Assembly (NCBI RefSeq): GCF_022682495.2
Contig: NC_071392.1
Span: 133,671,318 to 133,735,317 of the forward strand
Reading direction: 5' to 3'
Length of the DNA: 64,000 nt
Origin: Desmodus rotundus
Taxonomy: Eukaryota > Chordata > Mammalia > Chiroptera > Phyllostomidae
Every line of letters begins with the position of its first letter. The first letter of the stretch is position 1. This document shows, one piece after another, positions 1-9,376 of the stretch. The position numbers and the translations under genes are program-made. Under the pieces are notes generated by a model. It did no database searches and was not told the DNA's origin. It saw only the letters and a program-made list of their open reading frames with translations.

Positions 1-130
1 CATCCTGTCCCTCATATATTATAAGTCACTCTTGGGGGAACTTACTCCTTAGCACTTGTAGGCTGCCCATTGGCATGTTCAGGCACTCTCCATGGTAGGC
101 CAAGAAAATATGTCAGGTGCTAGAAGCATA
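1..130. repeat. End of an unassigned interspersed repeat
   Basis: The first hundred or so bases resemble 51428-51500 in order and spacing: a 'gtcactc-tggg' block, then 'ttaacta/ttactcc', then 'gcacttgt-g-ctgcc'. A third relative lies at 41400-41700. I do not recognise the family. The copy is cut by the window edge. From 131 to 620 I see only ordinary non-coding sequence and a T-run at 554-570. Confidence 0.35.
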
Positions 131-621
131 TAACCACCAGTTTCTGATACAAACATCCATTTCCTATCTCTACCATAGTAGACTTTCTGCCATATACAAT
201 TCATTTTTAGCAGTAGGCAGAGTACATATTAGTTTTCAAAAACAAGATTTATTCATTAGAGTTGGTCACATATTACTATGGAGTATACAGAAAAAGGAAG
301 TATTGGATGTGCATAACTGAGGAGCCACAGAATGTCTTTGCTGATTATAATTCAGGCTGATCAAAAGACTGAAGAAGAGAGAAGTGTTCACCTATGGTAG
401 ACCCCTGGTGCTAGTTGACTCATTAACCAGAAACTGATTATCCAGATTTCTTGTTTCTCCCATACCCTCACAGCTACTGCCTTTTCCTTTCCACTGCTCA
501 TTAGCATGCATGGCAAAGGAGGAGCAATGGATAAAATCAGACCTACAGGAGTCTTTTTTTTTTTTTTTAGTTGATTGAGGCCATAATAAAGAATGAAGTT
601 GAAACTAATAACAGATGATAA

Positions 622-788
622 TTGTTTTTGTTTTCTTTATTGTGGTCAAATATACATAAATTTTACCACTTAAATAATTTTTAATTATACAGTTCAGTGG
701 CATTACATATATTCATATTGTTTTGCAGCCATCACCACCACCCATATCCAGAACTTTTTCAACAGATTTTAGAATTTGGGGTTGTCAG
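622..788 (-). mobile_element. Old L1 3' UTR fragment
   Basis: The segment contains the antisense landmarks of an old mammalian L1 3' UTR: 'ttattgtggtcaaatataca', 'acagttcagtggcatta' and 'gcagccatcaccaccaccca'. It is cut at 788 by insertion of the HAL1-like element. It is much more diverged than the young L1s elsewhere in the window. Confidence 0.5.
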
Positions 789-803
789 TGCATTTTGGTT
801 TTC

Positions 804-2764
804 TTTTTTTTAAATATATTTATTGATCATGCTATTACAGTTGTCCCATTTCCCCCTTCACTCCACTCCATCCCGTCCACCCCCTCCCTCCCACATTCCC
901 CCCCTATAGTTCATGTCCGTGGGTCATATTTATAAATTCTTTGGCTTCTACATTTCCTATACTATTCTTACCCTCCCCCTGTTTATTTTCTACCTACCAT
1001 TTATGCTACTATTCTCTGTACCTTTCCCCCCCATCTCCCCCTCCCACTCCCCTATTGATAACCCTTCATGTGATCTCCATTTCTATGGTTCTGTTCCTGT
1101 TCTAGTTGTTTGCCTAGTTTGCTCTTGTTTTTGTTTTAGGTGTGGTCGTTAATAACTGTGAGTTTGCTGTCATTTTTACTGTTCATATTTTTTACCTTCT
1201 TTTTCTTTGATAAGTCCTTTTAACATTTCATACAATAAGGGCTTGGTGATAATGAACTCCTTCAACTTGACCTTATCTGAGAAGCACTTTATCTTCCCTT
1301 CCATTCTAAATGATAGCTTTGCTGGATACAGTAATCTTGGATGGAGGTCCTTGCCTTTCATGACTTGGAATACTTCTTGCCAGCCCCTTCTTGCCTGTAA
1401 GGTCTCTTTGGAGAAATCAGCTGACAGTCTTATGGGAAGTCCTTTGTAGGTAACTGTGTCCTTATTTCTTGCTGCTTCTAAGATTCTCACCTTCTGTTTA
1501 ATCTTGGGTAATATAATTATGATGTGCCTTGGTGTGTTCCTCCTTGGGTCCAACTTCTTTGGGACTCTCTGGGCTTCCTGGACTTCCTGGAAGTCTATTT
1601 CCTTTGCCAGATTAGGGAAGTTCTCCCTCATTATTTGTTCAAATAAGTCTTCAATTTTTTGATCTTCCTCTTCTCCTTCTAGCACCCCTATAATTCGGAT
1701 GTTAGAACGTTTCAAGATGTCCTGGAGGTTCCTAAGCTTCTCCTCATTTTTCTGAATCCTTGTTGCTTCATTCTTTTCTGGTTGGATGTTTCTTTCCTCC
1801 TTCTGGTCCACGCCATTGATTTGAGTTCCAGTTTCCTTCGCATCACTATTGGTTCCCTGTACATTTGCCTTTGTTTCTCTTAACATAGCCTTCATTTTTT
1901 TATCTAATTTGTGACCAAATTCAACAAATTCTGTGAGCATCCTAGTTACTAGTGTTTTTAACTGTGCATCTGATAGGTTGGCTATCTGTTCGCTGCTTAT
2001 TTCTGGAGCTTTGATCTGTTCTTTCATTTGGGCCTTTTATTTTTTTTGGGGGGGGGGGTCTCAGTGCGCCTGTTAGGTAAAGGGGCAGAGCTTTAGGTGT
2101 TTATTGGGGCAGGATAACACTGGTCACTGAGCTGTGACACTGTACATGGGGGAGGGGCCGAGAGGGAGCAATGGCGCTTGCTCCACTGCTCTGCCGGGTT
2201 TTAGTAACTCCCTCCAATACCCACAACAAAACTGGACCCCTCTAGCACTGATTCCCGAGTGCGTGGGCTTGTGCGTACTCTAGGCCCCTGTGGGTCTCTC
2301 CAATGAACTCTCCTGTGAGGCTTTCTCCTGTGAAACTCTCCTGAGTTTCTCCTGCTGCCGCCTCAACCCCCACGGGTGTTTTCACTCAGAGGTTTGAGGC
2401 TTTATTTCCCTGGGCTGGAGCCCTGGGTGTCATGGTCTGTTTCACTCCCCTGCTGTTCCTCCTGGTTTATCTATGCGTTAATGTGGGGCTGCAGGGTCTG
2501 CTAGCAGTCAGACTGCCTGCCCCATTCTCTGCCAGTCTCTGGATCTGGCCACATTGCCCCAAGTCCTGTGCACCCCGGCTGCCCGTCTCCACCCCTCCTA
2601 CTGATCTGGATGAATGTTTCTTCTTTATCTCCTTGGTTGTCGGACTTCCGTGCCATTCGATTTTCTGTCAGTTCTGGTTGTTTTTTGTTTTTAAATTGTT
2701 GTCCTTCTTTTGGTTGTGTGAGGAGGCTCAGTGTGTCTACCTACGCCTCCATCTTGGTTCTCTC
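804..2764 (-). mobile_element. Complete HAL1-like retrotransposon, copy 1
   Basis: This 1.96-kb element encodes an L1-type ORF1 protein and nothing resembling ORF2. On the minus strand it has a leader of about 740 bp (2764-2028), the ORF1 frame (2027-1176), a 3' UTR of about 370 bp and an A-rich end near 804. It is flanked by a perfect 15-bp direct repeat, tgcattttggttttc, at 789-803 and 2765-2779. The repeat shows that both ends are original and that the missing ORF2 is not a deletion in this copy. A second copy with the same architecture lies at 57377-59308. HAL1 ('half-L1') elements are an established class of L1-derived non-autonomous elements; placing this family in that class is my inference. 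Confidence 0.85.
1176..2027 (-). CDS. L1-type ORF1 protein of HAL1-like element (283 aa, open)
   Basis: This is the only gene of the element. L1 ORF1 proteins are trimeric RNA-binding and nucleic-acid chaperone proteins that package the element RNA in cytoplasmic particles. The N-terminal part (about residues 15-105) is Leu-, Lys- and Glu-rich with heptad-like spacing, as expected of the coiled coil. The RRM follows (about 107-195, beginning near NIRIIGVLEGEEE and containing ENFPNL and PRHIII). The C-terminal domain runs from about 196 to the end and contains TYKGLPIRLSADFS, LQARRGW and LLYPAKLSF. These blocks match the ORF1 of L1 B (13254-14177) at roughly half of the positions by eye. The frame has no stop over 283 codons. 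An ATG nine bases upstream in copy 2 (58071) is absent here, so the 2027 start is chosen. The open frame suggests a fairly recent insertion; whether it is expressed cannot be judged. Confidence 0.8.
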   Translation of the reverse strand: MKEQIKAPEISSEQIANLSDAQLKTLVTRMLTEFVEFGHKLDKKMKAMLRETKANVQGTNSDAKETGTQINGVDQKEERNIQPEKNEATRIQKNEEKLRNLQDILKRSNIRIIGVLEGEEEDQKIEDLFEQIMRENFPNLAKEIDFQEVQEAQRVPKKLDPRRNTPRHIIIILPKIKQKVRILEAARNKDTVTYKGLPIRLSADFSKETLQARRGWQEVFQVMKGKDLHPRLLYPAKLSFRMEGKIKCFSDKVKLKEFIITKPLLYEMLKGLIKEKEGKKYEQ

Positions 2765-2927
2765 TGCATTTTGGTTTTCCAACATGTCTCTACCCTCCAT
2801 TTATTCAGATGTTCAAGAGTTGACTAGATTAAGTGAAATGTCACTTCCAGGAGATAAAAAGACATCTGTTATTTTTGATATGTTTATATAAGATATTAAA
2901 AAGCAAGGGTGGTGTAGCAGATATATA

Positions 2928-3489
2928 TGATGGGGACCCCCCAAAACTGGAAGTGTCTTCTGGAGGGCAGGCTCCTTGTAGTATAGGCTTCCCCTGCTAG
3001 GTGAGTGTTCTAGGAACCCATCTGTATCAATGTACCAGCTGGCATTGTTGTGAGAGGCTGTGTTTGGCTTCAGTGAATTCTTTTTGAAGACTGTCAACAT
3101 ATTTGCCCATTTCATGATGGGTGATTTACAAACTTACCTACTCTCATGGTGATGAGTATTCAGCAGTTTTTGACCAAAATTAGCATGACCCCCATGCCCC
3201 ACCCTTCCTGTTCACCTGATCTTGCCTCAAGCAACTTTTTTGTTTGTTTGTTTCTTCCAGATGAAGAAAGTCCTCAAAGGGAAACATTTTGCTTATGTGG
3301 AAGAGGTAAAACAAAAGAAATGGCAGAAGCATTAAACAATTCAAAAACTGTTTTGAACAGTGGAAAAAATGTCTCAATAGGTGTATTACATCAAATGGAG
3401 AGTACTTTGAAAGTGACTGAAGTTTAAACATGTAAGAATACATAATTTTTTATAAATAAATTCTGGGTTTTTTGGGGGGTCCCTCCTCG
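2928..3489 (+). mobile_element. Internally deleted mariner (Tc1/mariner) element
   Basis: The ends form inverted repeats: tgatggggaccccccaaaa at the left and, read in reverse complement from 3489, cgaggagggaccccccaaaa at the right. Both are bordered by the TA dinucleotide typical of mariner insertion (2926-2927 and 3490-3491). The 562-bp element is well under half of a full mariner (about 1.3 kb). It retains only the 3' part of the transposase gene. Bats are known for relatively recent DNA-transposon activity, but this copy is degenerate. Confidence 0.75.
3146..3427 (+). pseudogene. Mariner transposase C-terminal remnant
   Basis: The translation keeps the segment around the third catalytic aspartate of mariner transposases (the last D of DD34D) as PHPSCSPDLASSNFF, with the Asp codon at 3218-3220. 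Downstream it keeps the C-terminal tail in shifted frames: GKHFAYVEEVKQK-like near 3280-3320, a QWKK-like segment near 3350, and a SNGEYFE-like segment near 3390-3410. The first two catalytic aspartates and the N-terminal DNA-binding domain are missing. Frameshifts near 3270 and 3340 leave no usable protein. Confidence 0.7.
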
Positions 3490-3499
3490 TATTGCTACA

Positions 3500-3970
3500 T
3501 AATAAACTAGTCAAAAATATAATGGCTTAAAACAACCATCATTTGTTTAGTCACTATCCTAACGAATGGTAGTTTGTGGTGGGCTAACCTGGGTGATTTT
3601 GGTCTATTTGAACTAGATGCAGTTGATATTGGCTGGGGCACACTCATGTGTCTACTGTCAGTTGCCAGGTCTGCTGGGGTCTGGCTGTTGTAACATGGTT
3701 CAGCTGAGATAACTTGTCTCAGCTCTATGTGGTCTGTCAGCCTTCACCAGGTCTATTCAACATGGCAGCTCAGCAGTATCTCAAGAGCAGTGTGAGGAGG
3801 GCGGGTGCAGAAGTGCTTATCATGTCTCTGCTTACATTACATTTGCTACTGTCCCATTGCCCAAAGCATGTTACATGACCAAGCCTATAATCACTGATAA
3901 AACCCCCAAAGGCATAATAAGGAGACATGAATAAGTTAGGGTCATTCCTGTAATTAATCCACCATAGATA
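3500..3970. repeat. Ancient interspersed repeat, family not assigned
   Basis: The stretch has blocks I associate with an old placental repeat: 'ataatggcttaaaacaac', 'cccattgcccaaagcatgttacatgaccaag' (split here by substitutions), and a final 'attcctgtaattaatccacca'. I cannot name the family with confidence. From 3971 to 4246 nothing is recognisable. Confidence 0.35.
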
Positions 3971-4260
3971 TTCTTTCTAAGGCTAGAATTCTCTATGAAG
4001 ATAAATATTCTTCTGAGATCACTTTAGTTAAAGTATCACAGTCCCTCTTTGATTCACAAATATTTTCAAAAGCTGAATTTGTATAACATATAATTGAGGC
4101 ATAATTGGCCATGTTTACGATCCAATGAAATCACTGAAACGAAACCATATTTTTTTCTCTGACCAAACAATGTGGAGGTCTGTTTGATCATTGTGGTTAT
4201 GTCACCACTTCTGCTGACCATCTTGCATCATATCTTCTTCTCTTTAAAAAATCAGAGGTT

Positions 4261-4420
4261 GCCATGGCTGGGTAGCTAAGTTGGATAGAATGTCATTCTG
4301 GTACACCAAAGTTGTGGGGTCATCACCACATAGATGCATATGTAAGAATCAACCAATGGATGCATAAATAAGTGGGACAAATTGATGTCTCTCTCTCTCA
4401 AATCAATTTAAAGAAAAAAG
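4261..4420 (+). mobile_element. VES SINE (bat tRNA-derived), plus strand
   Basis: It begins with the tRNA-like head (ggctgggtagctaagttgg, a Pol III A-box-like region). It continues through the diverged B-box region and the 'agaatcaaccaatg-atgcataaataagtgg' body typical of VES, and ends in a 'tctctctctctcaaatcaat' tail and A-run. It is flanked by a 13-bp repeat, aaaatcagaggtt, at 4248-4260 and 4421-4433. The right-hand repeat overlaps the 5' target duplication of the adjacent TPT1 retrocopy. Confidence 0.8.
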
Positions 4421-4434
4421 AAAATCAGAGGTTT

Positions 4435-5253
4435 TTTTCCACCTGCTCATTCCCCAACCCCCAAGCACTACTCTGCACTGTAGCACTTGCTCTAAGGTCT
4501 AGGTTTCTGCTACCAGTGCTGTTCCCACTTCCTTCCAGCCTCCATCATGATCATCTATGGGAGCTCATCAACCATGATGAGATGTTGGGTATCTATGAGA
4601 TCTGAGAGATCACAGGTGGGCTGTGCCTGGAGGTAGAGGGGAAGATGATCAGTAGGAGAGAGAGTAACACCGATGATTCACTTATTGGTGGAAATGGCTC
4701 TACTGAAGGCCCAGAGTGCAAAGATAGTGACAGCACTGTAATCACTAGTGTTGATTCGTCGTGAACCATCATTTGCAGGAAACAAACTTCACAAAAGAAG
4801 TCTACAAGAAGCATCAAAGATTACATGAAATCAATCAAAGGGAAATGTGAAGAACCAGAGACCAAAAAAGAGTAAAACCTTTATGACAGGGGCTGCAGAA
4901 CAAATCAAGCACATTCTTGCTGAGTTCAAAAACTACCAAGTCTTCACACTGGTAAAAACATGCATCCAGAAGGCATGGTTTCTCTGTTGGAGTATCATGA
5001 GCATAGTGCTAACCCATGTATGATTCTCCTTAAGGATGGTTTGGAAATGGAAAAATGTTATCAAGTTTGACAATCTATATCGTAACTGGCTGCTGCTTGT
5101 CAGCCACACATCAGGACTAAAACAAATGGGACTGATGTTATCTTGAGCTCTTCATTTATTTTGACCTTGATTTATTTGGAATGGAGGCATTGTTTTTAAG
5201 GAAAACAAGGCATGTAGGTTTTCTAAAAATAAAATGCACTTAAACTAAAAAAC
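4435..5253 (+). pseudogene. TPT1P: TPT1 (TCTP) processed pseudogene
   Basis: This is an intronless retrocopy of the mRNA for translationally controlled tumour protein, a small ubiquitous calcium- and tubulin-binding growth factor. The original start codon is at 4547-4549. Recognisable protein blocks in order are [54 protein letters not shown] and, near the end, DGLEMEKC. They are spread over different frames with internal stops, including a 1-base loss in codons 5-6. The normal stop after EMEKC (about 5058) is lost. A 5' UTR of about 110 bp and a 3' UTR ending in an AATAAA-like signal and A-run (about 5227-5253) are retained. The copy is flanked by aatcagaggttt at 4423-4434 and 5254-5265. Identity and mechanism (L1-mediated retroposition) are well supported; no function is expected. 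Confidence 0.9.
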
Positions 5254-5559
5254 AATCAGAGGTTTGTACCACATGAAAGGAATAATGAAAGGAGAGAGAA
5301 AAAGTGCAGAGTTGGCTTTCCCCTTCCATTTTTAAACATCTCTCCCATCTCCAATCCATGCCATGTTCCCACCAGTGCATTTGGACCAGTTTTGGTTAAA
5401 CAATCCTTTTTGCTTAAAGTGTTCTCAAAATACAAGCATAAATATACTCCTTTTCTCACATCAGACTTTAATGAAATGAAAAATCTGACTCAAGTTTTTA
5501 AATATTTGAATCAAGAATCTGTCATAAATTGGAAAGTTATCACCTGATTGAAGGTGTCA

Positions 5560-6065
5560 AGTATATTTCTTTTTCTTTTTTACTACTTTTATTTTACAAA
5601 AATAATATTTGCTCTTGGCAATTAATTACTAGTCCTACTTACCTCAGACTTCTAGTCCTCAGTCACCCACCTGGGATGTATCTCCTTTTAGTAGTTATTT
5701 ATGTATTATATGCATATACAAGCAAACATGTGTGTTACATATATAGCAGATTGAACCATATGAAATTACCCCTGTTGAAACATTTTTGATCTACAAAAAC
5801 AGGGCTGTCATATCATCCATTCTAATATATCTTTTTAAACATAAATAAGAGCATATAAATATACTAGTCTGTATTTTCTTTTTATTTTTTTTACTTAAAT
5901 TTTTTTTACTTCCCTATATGTCCTGAAGATCATTCTATACCAGGACATAGGGCTTGATATTATTCTTTTCCATGACTATATAGGCATGGCTGTAGTTTAT
6001 TTAACCATTCCCTCTCTGATGCACACTAAGGCTTATTTTCAATTTTTATTATTGCAAATGCTGCC
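5560..6065 (-). mobile_element. Degenerate L1-type fragment (tentative)
   Basis: The sequence runs through a pattern seen at the antisense 3' end of very old L1s: T-rich start, 'gcatatacaagcaaacatg', 'tatttaaccattccctc', 'ttttcaatttttattattgcaaatgctgc'. No coding frame survives. From 5266 to 5559 and from 6066 to 6390 nothing is recognisable. Confidence 0.35.
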
Positions 6066-6394
6066 TAAGTATCCCACGCAGCATTTGAATCTGGACATCT
6101 GCAGAAAGACAGATGAGGATGTGCAAGGCAGATTTTCCTGTCTCATGGCAAACTGGGTGAAGCAATGGAACCCCTTAGTCATTGGTTCCTGTGTCACAAT
6201 AGTTGTTGACTGATATTTATAGGGAATACTGGAAACACCAACCAAAGTCTTTGCTCTTCACACTTCTGTAACTCTTAAATTAGTTTGACTTATAAAATCA
6301 GAAGGAGTTGAATGCCCTGAAAACTCTTATTTCTGTGGGAACAGTCTTTTTTGTCTGGAAGGCTTCACTGAGAAGACATACTAGTTTCCCAGAC

Positions 6395-6565
6395 AGATCT
6401 GGTTTTGGCTCTTGGCTCTGCCATTCAATAGCTATGAACCCTAGATGACTTACCCTCTCCGAACTTCAGTTTCCACACCTGCAAAGTGGTTTGTGCATGT
6501 TGTAGGGTTCTGTTGAAGATGAAATAAAATGATGTGCCTGTAACATCATAGGCACTCAACAAATT
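6395..6565 (+). mobile_element. MIR SINE fragment
   Basis: The blocks 'ggctctgccattcaatagct', 'cttaccctctccgaacttcagtttc' (in pieces), 'aaagtgg', 'gtagggttctgttgaagatgaaataaaatgat' and 'aggcactcaaca' follow MIR consensus order on the plus strand. It is diverged, as expected of this ancient mammalian family. From 6566 to 7314 nothing is recognisable. Confidence 0.6.
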
Positions 6566-7314
6566 GGCCACTTGCTCCTTAAACCAAGTTTCCAAAGATA
6601 AAACATTTAGTGTTTTCCTATCAGAGCTAAGCCAGTGATTCTTCTAAGGAAATATGAAAATATCTTCTGCAAGGCCTCCTTGCTGGCTGGCACGAAGTAA
6701 GCAGTAATTGTTTTCTGATCTCAGAGTAATCAATGGATTGTGGTTCCAAATCTCTGAATTCTGGCCCTATCCTTGTCACAGAGAGCTTGGCCTGAAAGGT
6801 CTTATTGTGGGCAAGAGAGAATATTATTCCCAGGATCCTTAAAACACCATCAGATGATTAGACTCACTTCCTAACCTCTAGTTTAGTCCAGACGATCTGC
6901 AGACATGTAAATTACCCACCATCTACACTGAATCATCTATGGAGCACTTCATGAGGAGCAGAGGAGCAAAAGTGGATCATAGATGAAAGGAGTCATAGGT
7001 CAACTGGTGCCAACACTATGCATTTGTTTAATTTTAGAATAATATTTTTATTTAGACCTTTAAATCCCATGTTAATTTTCAAATGATTCATAAAAGTACA
7101 AACAAGCAAAATCTTTCTGCCTAGAAATCACAACTTTCAATATTTGTTGAACCCTATCCTAGGTACTCTATACATTTACGCAGCTCAAATATTCAAAACA
7201 TAGGTAGATAGATAGGTCATATAATTAAAGATTATATTAAATATCTAATTTGTTTACTTATTTTCTGTTTTCCAACCCTCACACCCCCAAATCCTACACT
7301 GGAAAAGTCAATGA

Positions 7315-7402
7315 GGGGAGAAACTTTTAATATCTTGTTCACTACAGAATCCTCAAAGCCTAATACAGTGTCTGGCACATAGGAGCCTATCAAAACATAT
7401 GT
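7315..7402 (+). mobile_element. L2 3'-end fragment
   Basis: 'atcttgttcactacagaatcc' (in pieces), 'cctaatacagtgtctggcacataggagcc' and 'atatgttgaatgctc' follow the L2 3' terminal consensus. From 7403 to 9142 I see no gene, only AT-rich non-coding sequence. Confidence 0.55.
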
Positions 7403-9376
7403 TGAATGCTCAAATATTTCTATTTGGATATCTTATGATTCTTTCTTTGACCTTTAATTCAATAGCTTGTCTAGGACATAGCTTAGTATCAATCATTACA
7501 CATCATTTTTTTCTAGGACACTTTACTCTATCAATATTTTCTTATTTTAGTAAAGTTTTTCTCTATTTATCCTTGAGTATTTAATTCCACCTTCCTGCTT
7601 TCTTCTTCACAAACTGTAATTATGGATATAGGGGTCTCCTTTTTCTCCTGTATCTATCAACTTCTTTGCAGTCATTATTTATAATTTACTTTTCTATTTC
7701 ATTTTGTGCAATGATCTCAAGCTTACCATCTCTGTATTTTTGTCTTTATTTTCCAGGTCTTTTCCCCCGTGCCTTTAATATTCTTACCTTAAGGGCACAT
7801 GTTTTCTCAGATCTTGTGTTCTTCAACCAGTGCTATTCACAGCAAGCTCTTTATGTCACATGCGTTCTGGATTGTGATCAGGTTCTGGCTGTTATCCCTC
7901 AACATTCCCCTTACTTCCTCTCTGGGAGTTTTCTTTGAGCAGAAGGCCAGGTCATAGACAGCAGAAATAGACTACCAGCATACCAATTTCTTTTTTAGGT
8001 ATCCTTCCATCCCTGACCTCACTATGAGCAGTGGATACTTGTTCTGCTCATAGAGATAAAGATATATCTCTCCTACCTCTCTCCTATGCTGCCCACAAAA
8101 CTGGATTTCAACTCTCTAAGAATCCTGGGATATGTTCTTCTTGGTGTTGACAACGAGTTTTGAGGATATACATATTCTTATCAGACTTTGGCAGCACATG
8201 TCAGCTGGTGGCTTACTCCCTCATCTAAGCCTAGCTTTCTTGGCATTTGCTAGGAATCTTTTGTAGTTTGTGGTGTTATGCTGTTGCAGGTTCCTACTTT
8301 ATTAATGATGAATTGTGTTCCCTCTATCTTCTTTCCCTTTTGTTAATTTAGATAAATTTCAAATGAGGGGTAGAGCAAAGATGCCACCATTTTTACACCA
8401 TTACTACATTAATCAGAATGGTAAGACTTAGACTGAGCAAAAGAAATTTTTGCAATCGAGAATTGTGAGTCTGAAGCCAGTTGAATGCCTTTCACTTCTC
8501 AAGTTTACATTCCCCAGTCATTTATCTCTATGTTGAAGACACTGCTTAATGCATACACCATGTGCCTCACTAATGATGTTTTCTATGGCCATCCTGCCAT
8601 CTCCTTTCTGTTATAATGTGTGATGTGGCCCTCAGTGCCTGGGCCACACACCCATTAATATTTATACTTCCTTAGAGTGATGGGGTGTCTCAGTGATTTG
8701 CAGGCATGAGCAGGTGTCCCTAATGGAAGAATAAGTAGGAGGCATCTCTTGGGGAATAGCTGCTTTCAGTCTTCCTGTCATAGAAAAGAAGAATTTGGGG
8801 TGGTGATGGAAATATACACAGCATTTAAGGAATAACCTCCAACCATCCAATTGGGTAACTTGGATTATTTGTAAGGAAAAGTTAGAGAAAAGATACAGAA
8901 CTAGCTGCTGCCTCCCTTTTTCCTTTCTCAGGCAGAAGCTTCCCTGTTGCTGTGAGAAGTTATTCCAGTGGCAAGTTGCACATAACCCAAGTCTTCCAAG
9001 CTTATCTCCCTGAACAACCAGATTTTAGTTCTCCGCCCCTGACATGTATTCTCCTACTCAAAAACTTTTGTTCAAAACATAAAGCATCAGTAAACTATCA
9101 TTAATCATTATCCCTATGGTCTGGGAAATGCAACATCTACATTGATCTTTGGGTTTTTGTTTTAATTTTTATTGTTTTTCAGTTAAAGTTCTCTGCATTT
9201 TCTCCCTATCCCCCCACCACACCCCAGCCTAACTCACCTCCCTTCCCACCTCCAACCTCCCCCTTCATTTTGTCCATGTGTCCTGCATACCAGTTCCTGT
9301 AATCTCCTCTCCCCACTGTACCCTACCCACTCCCCTCTGGCTACTGTTAGATTGTTCTTAACTTAAATGTTTCTGG

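Noticed and set aside
3146..3427. Small host gene on the plus strand
   Set aside because: The sequence is the mariner transposase C-terminus inside inverted repeats bordered by TA.
4372..4605. Open frame spanning the SINE tail and TPT1 5' UTR
   Set aside because: It crosses the junction of two separate insertions, so it is accidental.
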